Below are positions 34,110 to 44,368 of a DNA stretch of 64,000 nucleotides, in pieces. Origin of the DNA: Thermoplasmata archaeon. GTDB taxonomy: Archaea > Thermoplasmatota > Thermoplasmata > Methanomassiliicoccales > Methanomethylophilaceae. Numbering within the stretch: position 1 is the stretch's first letter; each line of letters opens with the position of its first letter. Both the position numbers and the translations under genes were made by a program. The stretch is from assembly GCA_015063165.1 (NCBI GenBank), contig SUSZ01000005.1:1-64000 (forward strand), written 5' to 3'. The notes under the pieces are model-generated. The model had not been told where the DNA came from, ran no database searches, and worked only from the letters and a program-made list of their open reading frames with translations.

Positions 34110-34137
34110 TGTCGGAATTAAGAACGGTTTTCCGACA
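34110..34137. promoter_or_regulatory. Inverted repeat between two surface-protein genes
   Basis: TGTCGGAA and TTCCGACA form a perfect 8-bp inverted repeat with a 12-nt spacer. It lies between the end of the frameshifted LRR gene and the start of the InlB-repeat gene, next to the TATA-like GGTTTTAACC. Operator or terminator stem; undecided. Confidence 0.35.
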
Positions 34138-34195
34138 GGGAAAGGGTCGGCCCGGGAGTACGTTCCCGAGCCGTTTTAGAGTTTGGGGATATGCT

Positions 34196-35924
34196 TCAGA
34201 CGAGCTGGTACCATACCACGAGAGGATCGTTGATGTCGTCGTGGACGTTGAGCCCGCCATCGATGACGATCTCGACCGCGTCGTAGGTCTTGCCGTCCTT
34301 GACGAGCCTGGGCAGCTGGTTCACGGAGTAGGTATATCCGTTGTAGGTGGCGGATTCGCCTGCTCCGATGAAGTTTCCGGTGACAGAAATTCCGGTGGTG
34401 GGGTCGGTGATCAGAACCTGGATGGCCTTTCCTGCATCGGACTCCTGGGCCGCCTGGAGGGTAGCGTAGTGAGTTTCGCCGTAGGGTTCAGGGGTCTCGT
34501 AGACGGGGTTCGCGACAGGTTGAACGACCCTATGTATCCCGGTTCAAGAACTCCTCCAGAGCCAGTGAAAACAGAATGGCGCAGGCCCTCTGCGGTAGGT
34601 TCTATATCATCTCCTTCGCTGTCCACGAATCTGAGCCCCAGGAAAGTGTCGGTTCCGATGTATTGGATAGATCCCGGGATCGATATGCGCTCGATGTTCT
34701 CGCAGTGGGCGAAAGCATACGAGCTCACCTTCTTCACCGAGTTGCCAAGATGGACCGATTCCAGGGCGAAGCATCTGCAGAAGGCCTTGGATCCAATAGT
34801 CTCGGTCGAGCCGGGGACGGAGATGGAATCGAGCGCATAGCAGTTGTAGAACGCGTATGCTCCAACGGTCTTCAGAGAATTTCCGAAATCGATCATCCTC
34901 AAAGCAGAGCAGTTCGCTAAAGCCCTGGAGCCGATGGAGTCGGTCGATCCAAGATCGGCATCTCCGAGGGCAGTGCAGCCGTAGAACGCTCTGGCCCCGA
35001 TCTTCTCGACGCTTCCGAGATCCACATGCCTGAGGGTCTTGCACTCTTTGAACGCGTTATCGGCGATATCCGTGATGTCGAACGTGTAGTTCCCCACGGT
35101 CCTCGTTTCCGGCACCGTAAGTCTCTTCAGGACTCCGGAGTAGCCTGTGATGCTGGCTTCAGCAGGCATGGTCGCCGTCACCTTGTACGTCAGTCCCTCG
35201 GACTGGAATATCGTGCCTACCTCCGCGTTGGGCTGGCGCACCAGGGCCCCGTTCACGTTCCCGTACATGTAGCCGCGGAGGTTCTTAGCGGTGGATTCGA
35301 CAGGATTTCCGAACATGTCGGCGAACTCCATGCTGAACGCCTTCGATTCGATGGTGCTCACGAATGACGGAACGCACATCTCCGACAGGAGGGTGCAGCC
35401 GTAGAAGGCATAGGGGCCTATCGATCTGAGGCTTTTGGTCGAGCTCTCGATGCTCACAGTATGGAGCTTGTCGCAGTCGAAGAAGGCATATGCGCCGATG
35501 GATGCGAGGGAGCACCCACATCGACGTTCTGAAGACTGCTGCATCTGGCGAAAGATTTGATGCCTATGGATGAGACGTCTCCGAGATCGGCTCCTACGAT
35601 CTTCGAGCATCCGTAGAATGCGTTGTCGCCGATGCTCGCCGCTCCATCCACGATCAGGGTCTTGATGGAACCGCGAACGGAGTACCAGGGCGCTTTTCCT
35701 TTGCTGTAATCGTTCATGTCTCCGGTTCCGGAAACAGTCAGCTGTCCTTTGCTGTCCAACTCCCATGCAAGGTCCTCTCCGCAGGTTCCGGATTTCGCGG
35801 CATCCGATTCCTCTGAGAGAGTTATTGCCAGCATGGCTGCAATCACGGCAACGGCGATCATCAGGACCGCCATCGCATCGTGAAGCCTGTTGGAACCAAG
35901 GAATCTCTCCGAATCGTTGGTCAT
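34196..35924 (-). pseudogene. BspA-like LRR surface protein with two frameshifts
   Basis: ATG 35924 (MTNDSERFLG) leads into a membrane anchor (AVLMIAVAVIAAMLAITL). Next is the BspA N-terminal motif (LDSKGQLTVSGTGDMNDYS), then LRR_5 repeats (IGDNAFYGC, IGPYAFYGC, IGARAFYGC). The frame changes twice: near 35507-35515 (after NVDVG, resuming SLASIGAYAFF) and near 34527-34531 (after EPGYIG, resuming VVQPVANPVYETPEP). The last frame runs to TGA 34196 with good coding sequence ending VVWYQLV. Both changes are one-base losses in G/C runs. Repaired length is about 577 aa. Recently broken, phase-variable, or an assembly error. Confidence 0.7.
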
Positions 35925-36045
35925 GAAAGAACTTTTGAGTATAGAATAAAGAATCTTTGCAGTTGGAGCCGGATGTGATATGACCCACGTATACTTTGTT
36001 TTATTGGACGTTATATTGAAATAATCGATATTGGATGGTTCATCC

Positions 36046-36369
36046 ATGGACGAAGTGCACTTCGATACATGCAAGGCTTACTTGTCGGCTTCCCAGTACA
36101 GGTGCAGGATGGAGCGTAAGCTGAAGGTCATCCTGGGCGAGGACAGGATCGTCGGTCCGCTGGATCCGTTCATTCAGAAAGGGATAGACAAGGGCCTGAT
36201 CGACCCCGAGAAGGGGGAGTCCCTCATCATGATCTCGAAGTACTGCGACAGCGTCTTCATGGCGACGGACAGGGAGGATTTCCCCACCTTCAAGGAGCTC
36301 AAGTCCTGGTCCGACGTCATCGAAGCGCTCCGAGGGGATCGAACCTTCAGCGGATTCCGACATTGGTAG
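36046..36369 (+). CDS. Small hypothetical protein ending in TAG
   Basis: 107 aa from ATG 36046, charged and soluble, no known domain (LKVILGEDRIVGPLDPFIQKGIDKGLID is its most ordered part). It is the only confident-looking CDS here whose stop is TAG. Readthrough would add ten codons (KIIITRYQQ) before a second TAG and would run over the start of the next gene. It probably forms an operon with the bPH2 genes downstream (35-bp gap). Function unknown. Confidence 0.65.
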   Translation: MDEVHFDTCKAYLSASQYRCRMERKLKVILGEDRIVGPLDPFIQKGIDKGLIDPEKGESLIMISKYCDSVFMATDREDFPTFKELKSWSDVIEALRGDRTFSGFRHW

Positions 36370-36404
36370 AAAATCATTATAACCAGGTACCAGCAGTAGC
36401 GCGC

Positions 36405-36908
36405 ATGGAAGACGAGACCACGACAGACTCCGACATCTCGGAGTTCAGGATGCTGAATCCTGTCTCGAAGAAGGCGATGTACCTGAGCGGCGCCATCACC
36501 ATAGCAGTCGCTGTGGCGTTCGTGGCGTTCGGGCTCTATGTGTCGGACGCCGTCGCGGCATTCCCATGGGTCCTGCCTCTGGCCGTTGTCGTTGTCGTGC
36601 TGATAGCGGCTTACGAGCTGATTAGCCCCTCGATCTTCTACAAGCATTACCGCTACCGCATGGACGAGGACTGCATCGAGGTCCGCAGAGGGGTCATCTT
36701 CCATTCTCACACCCTCGTCCCCGTGGAGAGGATCCACCAGGTGAACGTCAGCAAAGGGCCCATCCTCAGGAAGTACGGCCTCGCCGACGTGACCATCACC
36801 ACAGCCGGAGGCGTCGCGACCCTCCAGTTCCTCGACGAGGAGATCGCGGAGTACATCGCGTCCAACCTCAACGACAAGATCGTGGCGATGCTGAGGGCGA
36901 GGGAATGA
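36405..36908 (+). CDS. bPH2 (DUF304, YdbS-like) membrane protein
   Basis: 167 aa. Two adjacent membrane helices (AMYLSGAITIAVAVAFVAF and WVLPLAVVVVVLIAAYELI) precede a bacterial PH-like bPH2 domain (YRYRMDEDCIEVRRGVIF, VPVERIHQVNVSKGPILRKYGLADVTI). YdbS/YdbT pairs occur widely in bacteria and some archaea; function unsettled, membrane-associated. ATG 36405 is used because the track ORF start (36363) lies in the previous gene. Overlaps the next gene by ATGA. Confidence 0.85.
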   Translation: MEDETTTDSDISEFRMLNPVSKKAMYLSGAITIAVAVAFVAFGLYVSDAVAAFPWVLPLAVVVVVLIAAYELISPSIFYKHYRYRMDEDCIEVRRGVIFHSHTLVPVERIHQVNVSKGPILRKYGLADVTITTAGGVATLQFLDEEIAEYIASNLNDKIVAMLRARE

Positions 36909-38344
36909 ACGACGAGCCCTTCCTACGCAACCACTGGTCCGTGGTGGCCTCCAACACCCTCACGACGGTGGTGGCGATGGCTTTCGGAATCCTGGTCTTC
37001 GCGACCTCCGGCGGATTCCAGCAGGGGGAGATCTACCTGGGGATCTTCGCCGCGATGTTCGCCGTCGCCCTGGTCGTGAACGTGATTATCTGGAAGAAGA
37101 CCAAGTTCTACTTCCTGAAGGACGAGATCGTCGTCGAGAAGACCACCATATTTCGTTCCGAGACTCGCATCCAGTACGACAGGCTGGCTTCCGTCAACGT
37201 GGAGAGGGACGTCATCTGCCGCCTCCTCGGAGCGACGAAGCTGTCCTTCAACCTGAACTCCAGCGTAAACGTGGGCTCCGCCGAGGCGTACATCGTGCTG
37301 AAGGCGGACGAGGCCGAGAAGCTGCGCAAGGAGATGGACTCCCGCATATTCGACGCCCCATCCGTCGCGGAGGACGAAATCGAGCCTGTCGAGGAAGCCG
37401 TGTCCCTTGTGGACGTCAGCGTGCTGGACATATTCCTTCACTCGTTCTTCAGCATGCCCACGACCCAGTTCGCGTTCGGTATCCTGATGCTGATCTATTC
37501 CGTGTACTCTTTCGTCTACGGCAGCAGTATCTCCCTCGTGTCGACGATCCTGTTCGTGGTGGAGTTCTTCCTTCCTGCAGTCTCCAGCTTCTTCAAGCTC
37601 TACGGATACCGCATCACCCGCTCGGGGGACGCCGTATCGGTGTCGTCGGGGTTCTTCAGCACCAGGAAAGACTCGTTCTTGCTGTCCAAGGTCAATTTCG
37701 TCAAGGTACGGGAGCCCTTGATCTGCCGTCTGATGGGCAGGGTCGTCCTCGAGGTGGAGGTCGTCGGCACCGCCAACAGCAAGGGGGCCCCTCTCCTGTG
37801 CCCTCTGAAGTCCAAAAAGGTGGCCTTGCCCCTCCTCCATGAGCTGCTTCCGGAGTTCGAATGCACCGGGAATGAGATGGGCCAGCCCCGCGTATCCCTC
37901 GTCGGGATCGCCATGGCCGTAGCCGTCGTCCTGGCGGCAACGTTCGCGATGCTGTTCGTCCTTTCCGGATACGTCCCGTCCGAGTACCATGTGTATCTCA
38001 ACATGGCCGCGGTCGTCGTGGCGGTCCTGTGCGCTCTGTGGGCCCCCATGGCGTACAGGACCCGCAGGTTCGCGTGCGACGGGAACATAGTCCTGCTGGT
38101 CACCGGCGCCTTCGACCGCGTCTTCAACTACATCCTGATAGACAAGATCCAGTTCGCGGATGTGAAATCCACTCCGATCCAGAGGAGGATGGGCGCGGCC
38201 AGGTGCGACCTCAACCTCCTGTCCACCGTGGGCGCGTCCAAGGTCACGTCCGGAGTGTTCCCAGCGGAGGAGCTGGAGGAGATCTCCTCGACCGTCATGG
38301 CGAGGATAAGGGACGGGCGCTACGATTTCCGTCGTTTCCAGTGA
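36905..38344 (+). CDS. Multi-bPH2 (YdbT-like) membrane protein
   Basis: 479 aa with repeated units of paired membrane helices and bPH2 domains: near residues 60-140 (FYFLKDEIVVEKTTIFRSET), 235-310 (YGYRITRSGDAVSVSSGFF) and 375-450 (FACDGNIVLLVTGAFDRVF). It is the usual partner of the single-bPH2 protein encoded just upstream, with which it overlaps by four bases. Likely a membrane complex; in B. subtilis the pair is linked to secretion or antimicrobial protection. Confidence 0.85.
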   Translation: MNDEPFLRNHWSVVASNTLTTVVAMAFGILVFATSGGFQQGEIYLGIFAAMFAVALVVNVIIWKKTKFYFLKDEIVVEKTTIFRSETRIQYDRLASVNVERDVICRLLGATKLSFNLNSSVNVGSAEAYIVLKADEAEKLRKEMDSRIFDAPSVAEDEIEPVEEAVSLVDVSVLDIFLHSFFSMPTTQFAFGILMLIYSVYSFVYGSSISLVSTILFVVEFFLPAVSSFFKLYGYRITRSGDAVSVSSGFFSTRKDSFLLSKVNFVKVREPLICRLMGRVVLEVEVVGTANSKGAPLLCPLKSKKVALPLLHELLPEFECTGNEMGQPRVSLVGIAMAVAVVLAATFAMLFVLSGYVPSEYHVYLNMAAVVVAVLCALWAPMAYRTRRFACDGNIVLLVTGAFDRVFNYILIDKIQFADVKSTPIQRRMGAARCDLNLLSTVGASKVTSGVFPAEELEEISSTVMARIRDGRYDFRRFQ

Positions 38345-38408
38345 ACGGGCGTTTCTGTCGTCACCTATCCATGGAATCGGTTATCATGCGAGCGTGCGAT
38401 TCTTTCCC

Positions 38409-38915
38409 ATGCAACCCAAGATGAGAGACAACTGCATGTCGGCGGAGGAGATATCCGCTTTCCTCGCGGAGAAGGTCCACGGCGTCATCTGCCTGAACGG
38501 AGAGGACGGGTTCCCCTACGGGGTTCCGGTGAACTACGTGTTCATGGACGGTTCCATCTATTTCCACGGCTCCAAGAGGGGCGAGAAGGTGGACGCCATC
38601 GCCCGCGACCCCCGCTGCTGCTTCACCGTCGTCGAGGACGGAGGCTTCGAGATAACCGGGGAGGACGCCTGCAACACCACAACGGTGTATCGTTCCGCTA
38701 TAGTCAAAGGGAACGCGGTCGCGGTCCTGGACGAGGAGGCGAAGGCCAAGGTCCTGAGGAGGATCGTGGATGTCCTGGTCCCGGAGAGGAAGGATGTCCC
38801 GATGAACATGGCCAGGGTCCCTCCTACAGCCGTCTACAGGATAGACGCGGTCTCCTCCACAGGCAAATACCACCGTCCGATGGGCGGCCACAAGATAGTC
38901 AGGAACGTCCGCTGA
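38409..38915 (+). CDS. Pyridoxamine-5'-phosphate-oxidase-fold flavin-binding protein (NimA-like)
   Basis: 168 aa. A split-barrel flavin-binding fold with GVICLNGEDGFPYGVPVNYVF, IYFHGSKRGEKVDAI, CFTVVEDG and a C-terminal TGKYHR segment. Members are FMN- or F420-dependent reductases or oxidases; NimA relatives reduce nitroimidazoles. Substrate unknown. ATG 38409 (MQPKMRDN) is taken over GTG 38394. Downstream of the bPH2 genes, 65 bp gap. Confidence 0.85.
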   Translation: MQPKMRDNCMSAEEISAFLAEKVHGVICLNGEDGFPYGVPVNYVFMDGSIYFHGSKRGEKVDAIARDPRCCFTVVEDGGFEITGEDACNTTTVYRSAIVKGNAVAVLDEEAKAKVLRRIVDVLVPERKDVPMNMARVPPTAVYRIDAVSSTGKYHRPMGGHKIVRNVR

Positions 38916-38947
38916 AACTTCTTACAAGGTGTGTTTCCATCAATCAT

Positions 38948-39012
38948 GTTTATATAGAAGAACAAACTTTAACCACCCATAGTCCAAGTTTAGGAACTTT
39001 GGAGGAAGAAAA
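38948..39012 (+). promoter_or_regulatory. Thermosome promoter and ribosome binding site
   Basis: TATA box GTTTATATAG (38948-38957), a strong Shine-Dalgarno GGAGG (39001-39005) seven bases before ATG 39013. The AAACTT ... AAGTTT half-sites around 38964-38991, just downstream of the TATA box, could bind a heat-shock regulator. Confidence 0.5.
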
Positions 39013-40644
39013 ATGGGAATGGGAAACACACCTGTTATCATCCTTAGGGAAGGAACCAAAAGGGAGAGGGGCAAAGACGCCCAGTTCAACAACATCACCG
39101 CTGCGAAGGCTATCTCCGACGCCGTCAGGAGCAGCCTCGGACCCAGGGGAATGGACAAGATGCTCGTCGATTCCATGGGAGACGTCGTCATCACCAACGA
39201 CGGAGTCACCATCCTCAAGGAGATGGATGTCCAGCACCCTGCGGCGAAGATGCTCGTGGAGGTCGCCAAGACCCAGGACGCCGAGGTCGGAGACGGAACC
39301 ACCACCTCCGTCATCCTCGCTGGAGAGCTCCTCAAGAAGGCTACCGACCTGATCGATGCTAACGTTCACCCCACCATCATCACCAACGGATACAGGCTTG
39401 CCAACGACAAGGCCCAGGAAGTCCTGAAGAACATCGCCAAGAAGGTCACCATCGATGACGAGGAGAACCTCAAGCTCATCGCCCAGACCGCGATGATCTC
39501 CAAATCCGTCAGCGGCTCCAAAGAGCAGTTCGCAGACATGGTCGTCGATGCCGTGAAGACCGTCGTCGACAAGGACGAGAACGGAAACTACACCGTCGAC
39601 CTCAAGAACATCCAGACCGTCAAGAAGGCCGGAGCCAAGATGGACGAGTCCTACATCGTCAAGGGACTCATCATCGACAAGGAGCCCGTCCAGCCCACCA
39701 TGCCCAAGGTCGTCGAGAACGCCAAGATCGCTCTGGTCGACGCATCCTTCGAGGTCAAGAAGACCGAGATCGACGCCAAGATCCAGATCACCGACCCCAA
39801 CCAGATCGCCGCCTTCGTCGCAGAGGAGGAGAACATGCTCAGGTCCATGGTCGAGAAGGTCAAGGCCTCCGGAGCCAACGTCGTCTTCTGCCAGAAGGGA
39901 ATCGACGACCTCGCCCAGCACTTCTTCGCCAAGGCCGGAATCTACGCCTGCAGGCGTGTCAAGAAGTCCGACATGGAGAGGCTCGGAAGGTCCACCGGCG
40001 CCAACATCGTCAACAAGATCATGGAGCTCGACGCGTCCGACCTCGGATACGCCGACAAGGTCGAGCTGAAGAAGGTCGAGGACGAGGAGATGACGTTCAT
40101 CATGGGAGTCAAGGACCCCAAGACCGTCTCCGTGCTCGTCAGGGGAGGAACCAACCACGTCGCAGACGAGGTCGAGAGGTCCCTGGTCGACGCCTGGTCC
40201 GTCGTCAAGGTCGCCATCGAGGACGGAATGATGGTCACCGGCGGAGGGTCCACCGCCATGGAGATCGCCATGCAGCTCCGCGACTACGCCGCTTCCGTCG
40301 GAGGAAGGGCCCAGATCGCCATCGAGGCTTTCGCTTCCGCCATGGAGGTCATCCCCTCGACCCTCGCCGAGAACGCAGGACAGGACCCCATCGACACTGT
40401 CATCGAGATGAGGAAGCAGCACAAGGCCGGAAAGATCTACGCAGGATTCAACCCCTACACCGGAAAGGTCGAGGACATGGCCGCCCTCAACGTCATCGAG
40501 CCCTACAGGATCGGAAAGCAGGCCATCAACTCCGCCACCGACGCAGCCGTCATGATCCTCAGGATCGACGACGTCATCGCTTCCCGCGGAGGAAACCAGC
40601 TCCAGACCGGCGACGGAATGCCGTCCGGAATGGACGACGACTGA
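39013..40644 (+). CDS. thsA: Thermosome (group II chaperonin) subunit
   Basis: 543 aa with chaperonin signatures: [23 protein letters not shown] near residue 40, GDGTTTSVI (ATP site, about residue 95) and [17 protein letters not shown]. It ends in a short Gly/Met/Asp tail ([11 protein letters not shown]), as in thermosomes. It forms a double-ring folding chamber without a separate cap. Very strongly biased codon use (GGA, AAG, GAC) marks a highly expressed gene. Own promoter and terminator, directly upstream of grpE-dnaK-dnaJ. Confidence 0.97.
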   Translation: MGMGNTPVIILREGTKRERGKDAQFNNITAAKAISDAVRSSLGPRGMDKMLVDSMGDVVITNDGVTILKEMDVQHPAAKMLVEVAKTQDAEVGDGTTTSVILAGELLKKATDLIDANVHPTIITNGYRLANDKAQEVLKNIAKKVTIDDEENLKLIAQTAMISKSVSGSKEQFADMVVDAVKTVVDKDENGNYTVDLKNIQTVKKAGAKMDESYIVKGLIIDKEPVQPTMPKVVENAKIALVDASFEVKKTEIDAKIQITDPNQIAAFVAEEENMLRSMVEKVKASGANVVFCQKGIDDLAQHFFAKAGIYACRRVKKSDMERLGRSTGANIVNKIMELDASDLGYADKVELKKVEDEEMTFIMGVKDPKTVSVLVRGGTNHVADEVERSLVDAWSVVKVAIEDGMMVTGGGSTAMEIAMQLRDYAASVGGRAQIAIEAFASAMEVIPSTLAENAGQDPIDTVIEMRKQHKAGKIYAGFNPYTGKVEDMAALNVIEPYRIGKQAINSATDAAVMILRIDDVIASRGGNQLQTGDGMPSGMDDD

Positions 40645-40664
40645 ACTGGTCAAAACCCATAACG

Positions 40665-40684
40665 AGAGGGGCTCTGGCCCCTCT
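40665..40684 (+). terminator. Terminator of the thermosome gene
   Basis: AGAGGGGC-TCTG-GCCCCTCT, a perfect 8-bp stem. Only a weak T stretch (GTTTATC) follows, so readthrough into grpE is possible. Confidence 0.5.
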
Positions 40685-40718
40685 ATCCGTTTATCACACC
40701 ACTAAGAAGGCAGGACCG

Positions 40719-41255
40719 ATGACTGATAAGTCTAGAAAAAAGGATGGCAGCCCCAAGGCCGAAGAGGCAGAGAAGCCTCAGACCGAGGCCGAAGAGGTTG
40801 TCGAGGAGCCCAAGGTCGACCCCCTGGCGGAGGCCGAAGCCAAGGCGGAGAAGTATCTGGACATGGCCAGGAGACTCCAGGCCGATTTCGACAACTACCG
40901 CAAGAGGACCGAGCGCGACAACGCCGAGTTCAAGAAATACGCATGCTCCTCGATCATCACGGACCTACTCGCAGTGGTGGACGACCTGGACCGCGCCCTC
41001 GGGTACGTCAAGGAGGAGAACGACTTCGTGACCGGCATCAGAGGGGTCAGGACGAACCTGATGAAGGTCCTCGAGGCGAACGGCCTCAAGGAGATCCCTG
41101 CCGACGGGGACTTCGATCCCAACTACCACGAAGCGCTGTGCACGGTCGAAGGAGAAGAGGACGACAAAGTGGCCGAGGTGTTCCAGAAAGGATACACCCT
41201 CAACGGCAAGGTGATCAGGTACAGCAAAGTCAAGGTCACCAGAAAAACAGCTTAA
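40719..41255 (+). CDS. grpE: GrpE nucleotide exchange factor
   Basis: 178 aa. A charged disordered N-terminus (AEEAEKPQTEAEE) precedes the coiled coil (YLDMARRLQADFDNYRKRTERDN) and the beta-wing domain (FDPNYHEALCTVEGE...KGYTLNGKVIRYSKVKV). It releases ADP from DnaK. First gene of a grpE-dnaK-dnaJ operon of bacterial type; gaps are 20 and 14 bases. Confidence 0.95.
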   Translation: MTDKSRKKDGSPKAEEAEKPQTEAEEVVEEPKVDPLAEAEAKAEKYLDMARRLQADFDNYRKRTERDNAEFKKYACSSIITDLLAVVDDLDRALGYVKEENDFVTGIRGVRTNLMKVLEANGLKEIPADGDFDPNYHEALCTVEGEEDDKVAEVFQKGYTLNGKVIRYSKVKVTRKTA

Positions 41256-41275
41256 AAGAAGAAAGGTGAGCAGAA

Positions 41276-43141
41276 ATGTCAAGAATAATAGGAATTGATC
41301 TTGGAACAAGCAACTCGGCCGCCTCTATCATGGAAGGCGGAAGGCCTACAATGATTCCCAGCGCCGAGGGTACCAGCGTCGGCGGGAAGTCGTTCCCATC
41401 ATACGTAGCATTCACTAAGGACGGACAGCTCCTCGTCGGAGAGCCCGCGAGAAGGCAGGCCGTCAGCAACCCCGACGGAACCATCAAGAACGTCAAGAGG
41501 AAGATGGGGTCCAACGAGAAGGTCACCGCTCTCGGAAAAGAGTACACCCCTCAGCAGATCTCCGCTTTCATCCTGCAGAAGATCAAGAGGGACGCGGAGT
41601 CCTTCCTCGCCGACACCGTCGACAAAGCGGTCATCACCGTCCCCGCATACTTCAACGACAACCAGAGGCAGGCCACCAAGGACGCCGGAGCCATCGCAGG
41701 GCTGGACGTCGTCCGTATCATCAACGAGCCCACCGCCGCCGCTCTCGCCTACGGACTGGACAAGTCCGACGTCGAGCAGAAGATCCTCGTGTTCGACCTC
41801 GGAGGAGGAACCCTCGATGTCACCATCATGGACTTCAGCGACGGAGTGTTCGAGGTCCTGTCCACCTCCGGAGACACCCAGCTGGGAGGATCCGACATGG
41901 ACGAGGCCATCACCAAGTACGTCATCGGAGAGTTCCAGAAGGAGACCGGAATCGACCTCTACAAGGACAACATGGCGTTCTGGAGGGTCAGAGAGGCCTG
42001 CGAGAAGGCCAAGATCGAGCTGTCCAACACGATGCAGACCGAGATCAACCTCCCCTACATCTCCGCGGACGCTTCCGGACCCAAGCACCTGATCCAGACC
42101 CTGACCCGCGCCAAGCTCGAGGAGCTCGTGGAGCCCATCGTCTCCAGGTGCAAGCAGTCCATCGTCCAGGCAATCAACGACGCCCATCTGACCAACGACA
42201 AGATCGACAAGATCATCATGGTCGGCGGACCCACCAGGATGCCTATCGTCCAGAACTTCGTCGAGAGCATCGTCGGACCCAAGATCCAGCGCGGAATCGA
42301 CCCTATGGAGTGCGTCTCCATGGGAGCCGCGGTCCAGGGAGCCGTTCTCGCAGGAGAGGTCAAGGACGTCCTTCTGCTGGATGTCACCCCGCTGTCCCTC
42401 GGAATCGAGACCCTCGGAGGAGTCTCCACCAAGCTGATCGAGAGGAACACCACGATCCCCACCAAGAAATCCCAGGTGTTCTCCACCGCGGTCGACAACC
42501 AGCCCTCGGTCGAGATCAACGTCGTCCAGGGAGAGAGGCCCATGGCGGCTGACAACACCTCCCTCGGAAGATTCATCCTCGACGGAATACCCCCGGCACG
42601 CCGCGGAATCCCTCAGATCGAGGTCACCTTCGACATCGACGCCAACGGTATCATCAACGTCTCCGCGAAGGACAAGGGAACCGGAAAGGAGCAGAAGATC
42701 ACCATCGCATCCTCCAACAAGCTCAGCCAGGACGAGATCGACGCCATGGTCAAGCAGGCCGAGCAGTTCGCCGACGCGGACAAGAAGAAGATGGAGCTCG
42801 TCGAGGTCCACAACCAGGCCGAGACCAGTGTCTACACCGTCCGCAAGACCCTCGACGAGCTCGGAGAGAAGGTCACCCAGCAGGAGAGGGCTTCCATCGA
42901 GGCCGCCGTCAGCGACCTGGAGGCCGCCAACAAGACCGACAGCGTCGACGACATCAAGGCGAAGATCGACGCTCTGATGAAGGCCATGGAGCCCGTCAGC
43001 CAGAGGATTTACGCCGAGGCGTCCAAGCAGCAGCAGGAGCCCCCCAAGGGAGCCGGCGGAGCGGGAAGCACCGGACAGGCCTCCCAGGAATCCGCGAAGG
43101 GCGACTACGTCGATGCAGACTACAAGATCGTCGACGACTGA
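41276..43141 (+). CDS. dnaK: Chaperone DnaK (Hsp70)
   Basis: 621 aa, full length. [15 protein letters not shown] (phosphate 1), the [14 protein letters not shown] loop and VGGPTRMP are followed by a complete substrate-binding domain and helical lid, with an acidic tail (DADYKIVDD). AAGGTGA precedes the ATG. It refolds proteins with DnaJ and GrpE encoded on either side. The bacterial DnaKJE set in an archaeon points to ancient transfer. The other two Hsp70-like proteins here are much more divergent. Confidence 0.97.
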   Translation: MSRIIGIDLGTSNSAASIMEGGRPTMIPSAEGTSVGGKSFPSYVAFTKDGQLLVGEPARRQAVSNPDGTIKNVKRKMGSNEKVTALGKEYTPQQISAFILQKIKRDAESFLADTVDKAVITVPAYFNDNQRQATKDAGAIAGLDVVRIINEPTAAALAYGLDKSDVEQKILVFDLGGGTLDVTIMDFSDGVFEVLSTSGDTQLGGSDMDEAITKYVIGEFQKETGIDLYKDNMAFWRVREACEKAKIELSNTMQTEINLPYISADASGPKHLIQTLTRAKLEELVEPIVSRCKQSIVQAINDAHLTNDKIDKIIMVGGPTRMPIVQNFVESIVGPKIQRGIDPMECVSMGAAVQGAVLAGEVKDVLLLDVTPLSLGIETLGGVSTKLIERNTTIPTKKSQVFSTAVDNQPSVEINVVQGERPMAADNTSLGRFILDGIPPARRGIPQIEVTFDIDANGIINVSAKDKGTGKEQKITIASSNKLSQDEIDAMVKQAEQFADADKKKMELVEVHNQAETSVYTVRKTLDELGEKVTQQERASIEAAVSDLEAANKTDSVDDIKAKIDALMKAMEPVSQRIYAEASKQQQEPPKGAGGAGSTGQASQESAKGDYVDADYKIVDD

Positions 43142-43155
43142 AGGAGGAATCCGAA

Positions 43156-44304
43156 ATGCCGAGAGACTACTATGAGGTGCTCGGGGTCGACAAGAACGCC
43201 GACGCCGACACCATCAAGAAGGCCTACAGGAGCCTGGCGAAGAAGTACCACCCTGACGTCTCCACCGAGCCCAAGGACGTGGCCGAAGCCAAGTTCAAGG
43301 AGATCTCCGAGGCCTACGAGGTTCTCTCGGACCCGGAGAAAAGGAGCCTGTACGACCAGTACGGTTTCGACGGAGTGAAGCAGCAGTTCGGACAGGACGG
43401 CTTCACCTGGGACAACTTCACCCGTGCGGACGACATCAGCGACATATTCGGTGATATCTTCGGGGACATCTTCGGAGGAGGCAGGCGCTCCAGGAGTAGC
43501 GGCCGCTCCTCCGCGTCCCAGGGGGAGTCCCTCAGGTACGACCTGGAGGTCACCCTCAAGGACGTGCTCAACGGCAAGAAGGTCAGCATAGACGTGCCCC
43601 ACACCGTCCTCTGCGATCCCTGCAAAGGGACCGGAGGGAAGGACGGGAAGGTCACCACCTGCAAGACCTGCGGCGGACAGGGACAGGTCCAGAGCGTCTC
43701 CAGGACCCCGTTCGGGAACATGGTCTCGGTCAGGGAATGCCCCGACTGCCGCGGAACCGGAAAGAGCTCCGCAGAGAAGTGCCCCCACTGCCGCGGAACC
43801 GGAAGGGTGGAGAAGGAGTCCCATATCGACCTGAACCTCCCCAAGGGAATGGAGGACGGCATGAAGCTCAGGGTCTCCGGAGAGGGAAACGCCGGATACA
43901 ACGGCGGGCCTTCGGGAGACCTGTTCGTGGTCATCCATGTCAAGCAGGACAAGAAGTTCGACCGCGACGGCACGAACCTCTGGACGGGCATCGTCACCAC
44001 CTATCCCAAGCTCGTGCTGGGAGGGGAGGAGACCGTCGAGACCCTCGAAGGGGAGAAGGCGGTGCTCACCATCCCGCCTGGAACCCAGGTCGGGACCGTG
44101 CTCAGGATCTCCAACAAGGGGCTTCCCAGGCTCAACTCTTCCAGCAGGGGCGACCTTCTGGTCAGGGTCACCATCGAGGTGCCCAAGAAGGTCTCCGAGG
44201 AGGAGCGCGAGATGCTCGTGAAGCTCGACAAGACCGCTGGAAGCGGCACCAAATCCAAGAAGAAGTCCGGCATCCGCAAGAAGCTGGACGAGATCATAAA
44301 CTGA
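43156..44304 (+). CDS. dnaJ: Chaperone DnaJ (Hsp40)
   Basis: 382 aa, type I DnaJ. A J domain with the HPD motif (KKYHPDVS, about residues 31-38) is followed by a Gly/Phe/Ser region ([13 protein letters not shown]). Four CxxCxGxG-type zinc repeats follow ([33 protein letters not shown]), then C-terminal beta domains. AAGGAGG precedes the ATG. Stimulates DnaK. Last gene of the operon. Confidence 0.97.
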   Translation: MPRDYYEVLGVDKNADADTIKKAYRSLAKKYHPDVSTEPKDVAEAKFKEISEAYEVLSDPEKRSLYDQYGFDGVKQQFGQDGFTWDNFTRADDISDIFGDIFGDIFGGGRRSRSSGRSSASQGESLRYDLEVTLKDVLNGKKVSIDVPHTVLCDPCKGTGGKDGKVTTCKTCGGQGQVQSVSRTPFGNMVSVRECPDCRGTGKSSAEKCPHCRGTGRVEKESHIDLNLPKGMEDGMKLRVSGEGNAGYNGGPSGDLFVVIHVKQDKKFDRDGTNLWTGIVTTYPKLVLGGEETVETLEGEKAVLTIPPGTQVGTVLRISNKGLPRLNSSSRGDLLVRVTIEVPKKVSEEEREMLVKLDKTAGSGTKSKKKSGIRKKLDEIIN

Positions 44305-44310
44305 TCCGGA

Positions 44311-44350
44311 GCCAGGGCGGCAGAGCGCGTGCCGTCCCTCCGTTTTTTTT
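44311..44350 (+). terminator. Terminator of the grpE-dnaK-dnaJ operon
   Basis: AGGGCGGCA ... TGCCGTCCCT stem (one unpaired base) followed by TTTTTTTT, eight bases after the dnaJ stop. Confidence 0.6.
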
Positions 44351-44368
44351 CATTCCGAGAGGTCTTAC

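Noticed and set aside
36363-36404. Extended start of the first bPH2 gene
   Set aside because: The added residues overlap the end of the previous gene; ATG 36405 begins the conserved protein.
38950-40653. 567-aa minus-strand ORF rich in Asp, Gly and Val
   Set aside because: Antisense shadow of the thermosome gene, caused by strong codon bias.
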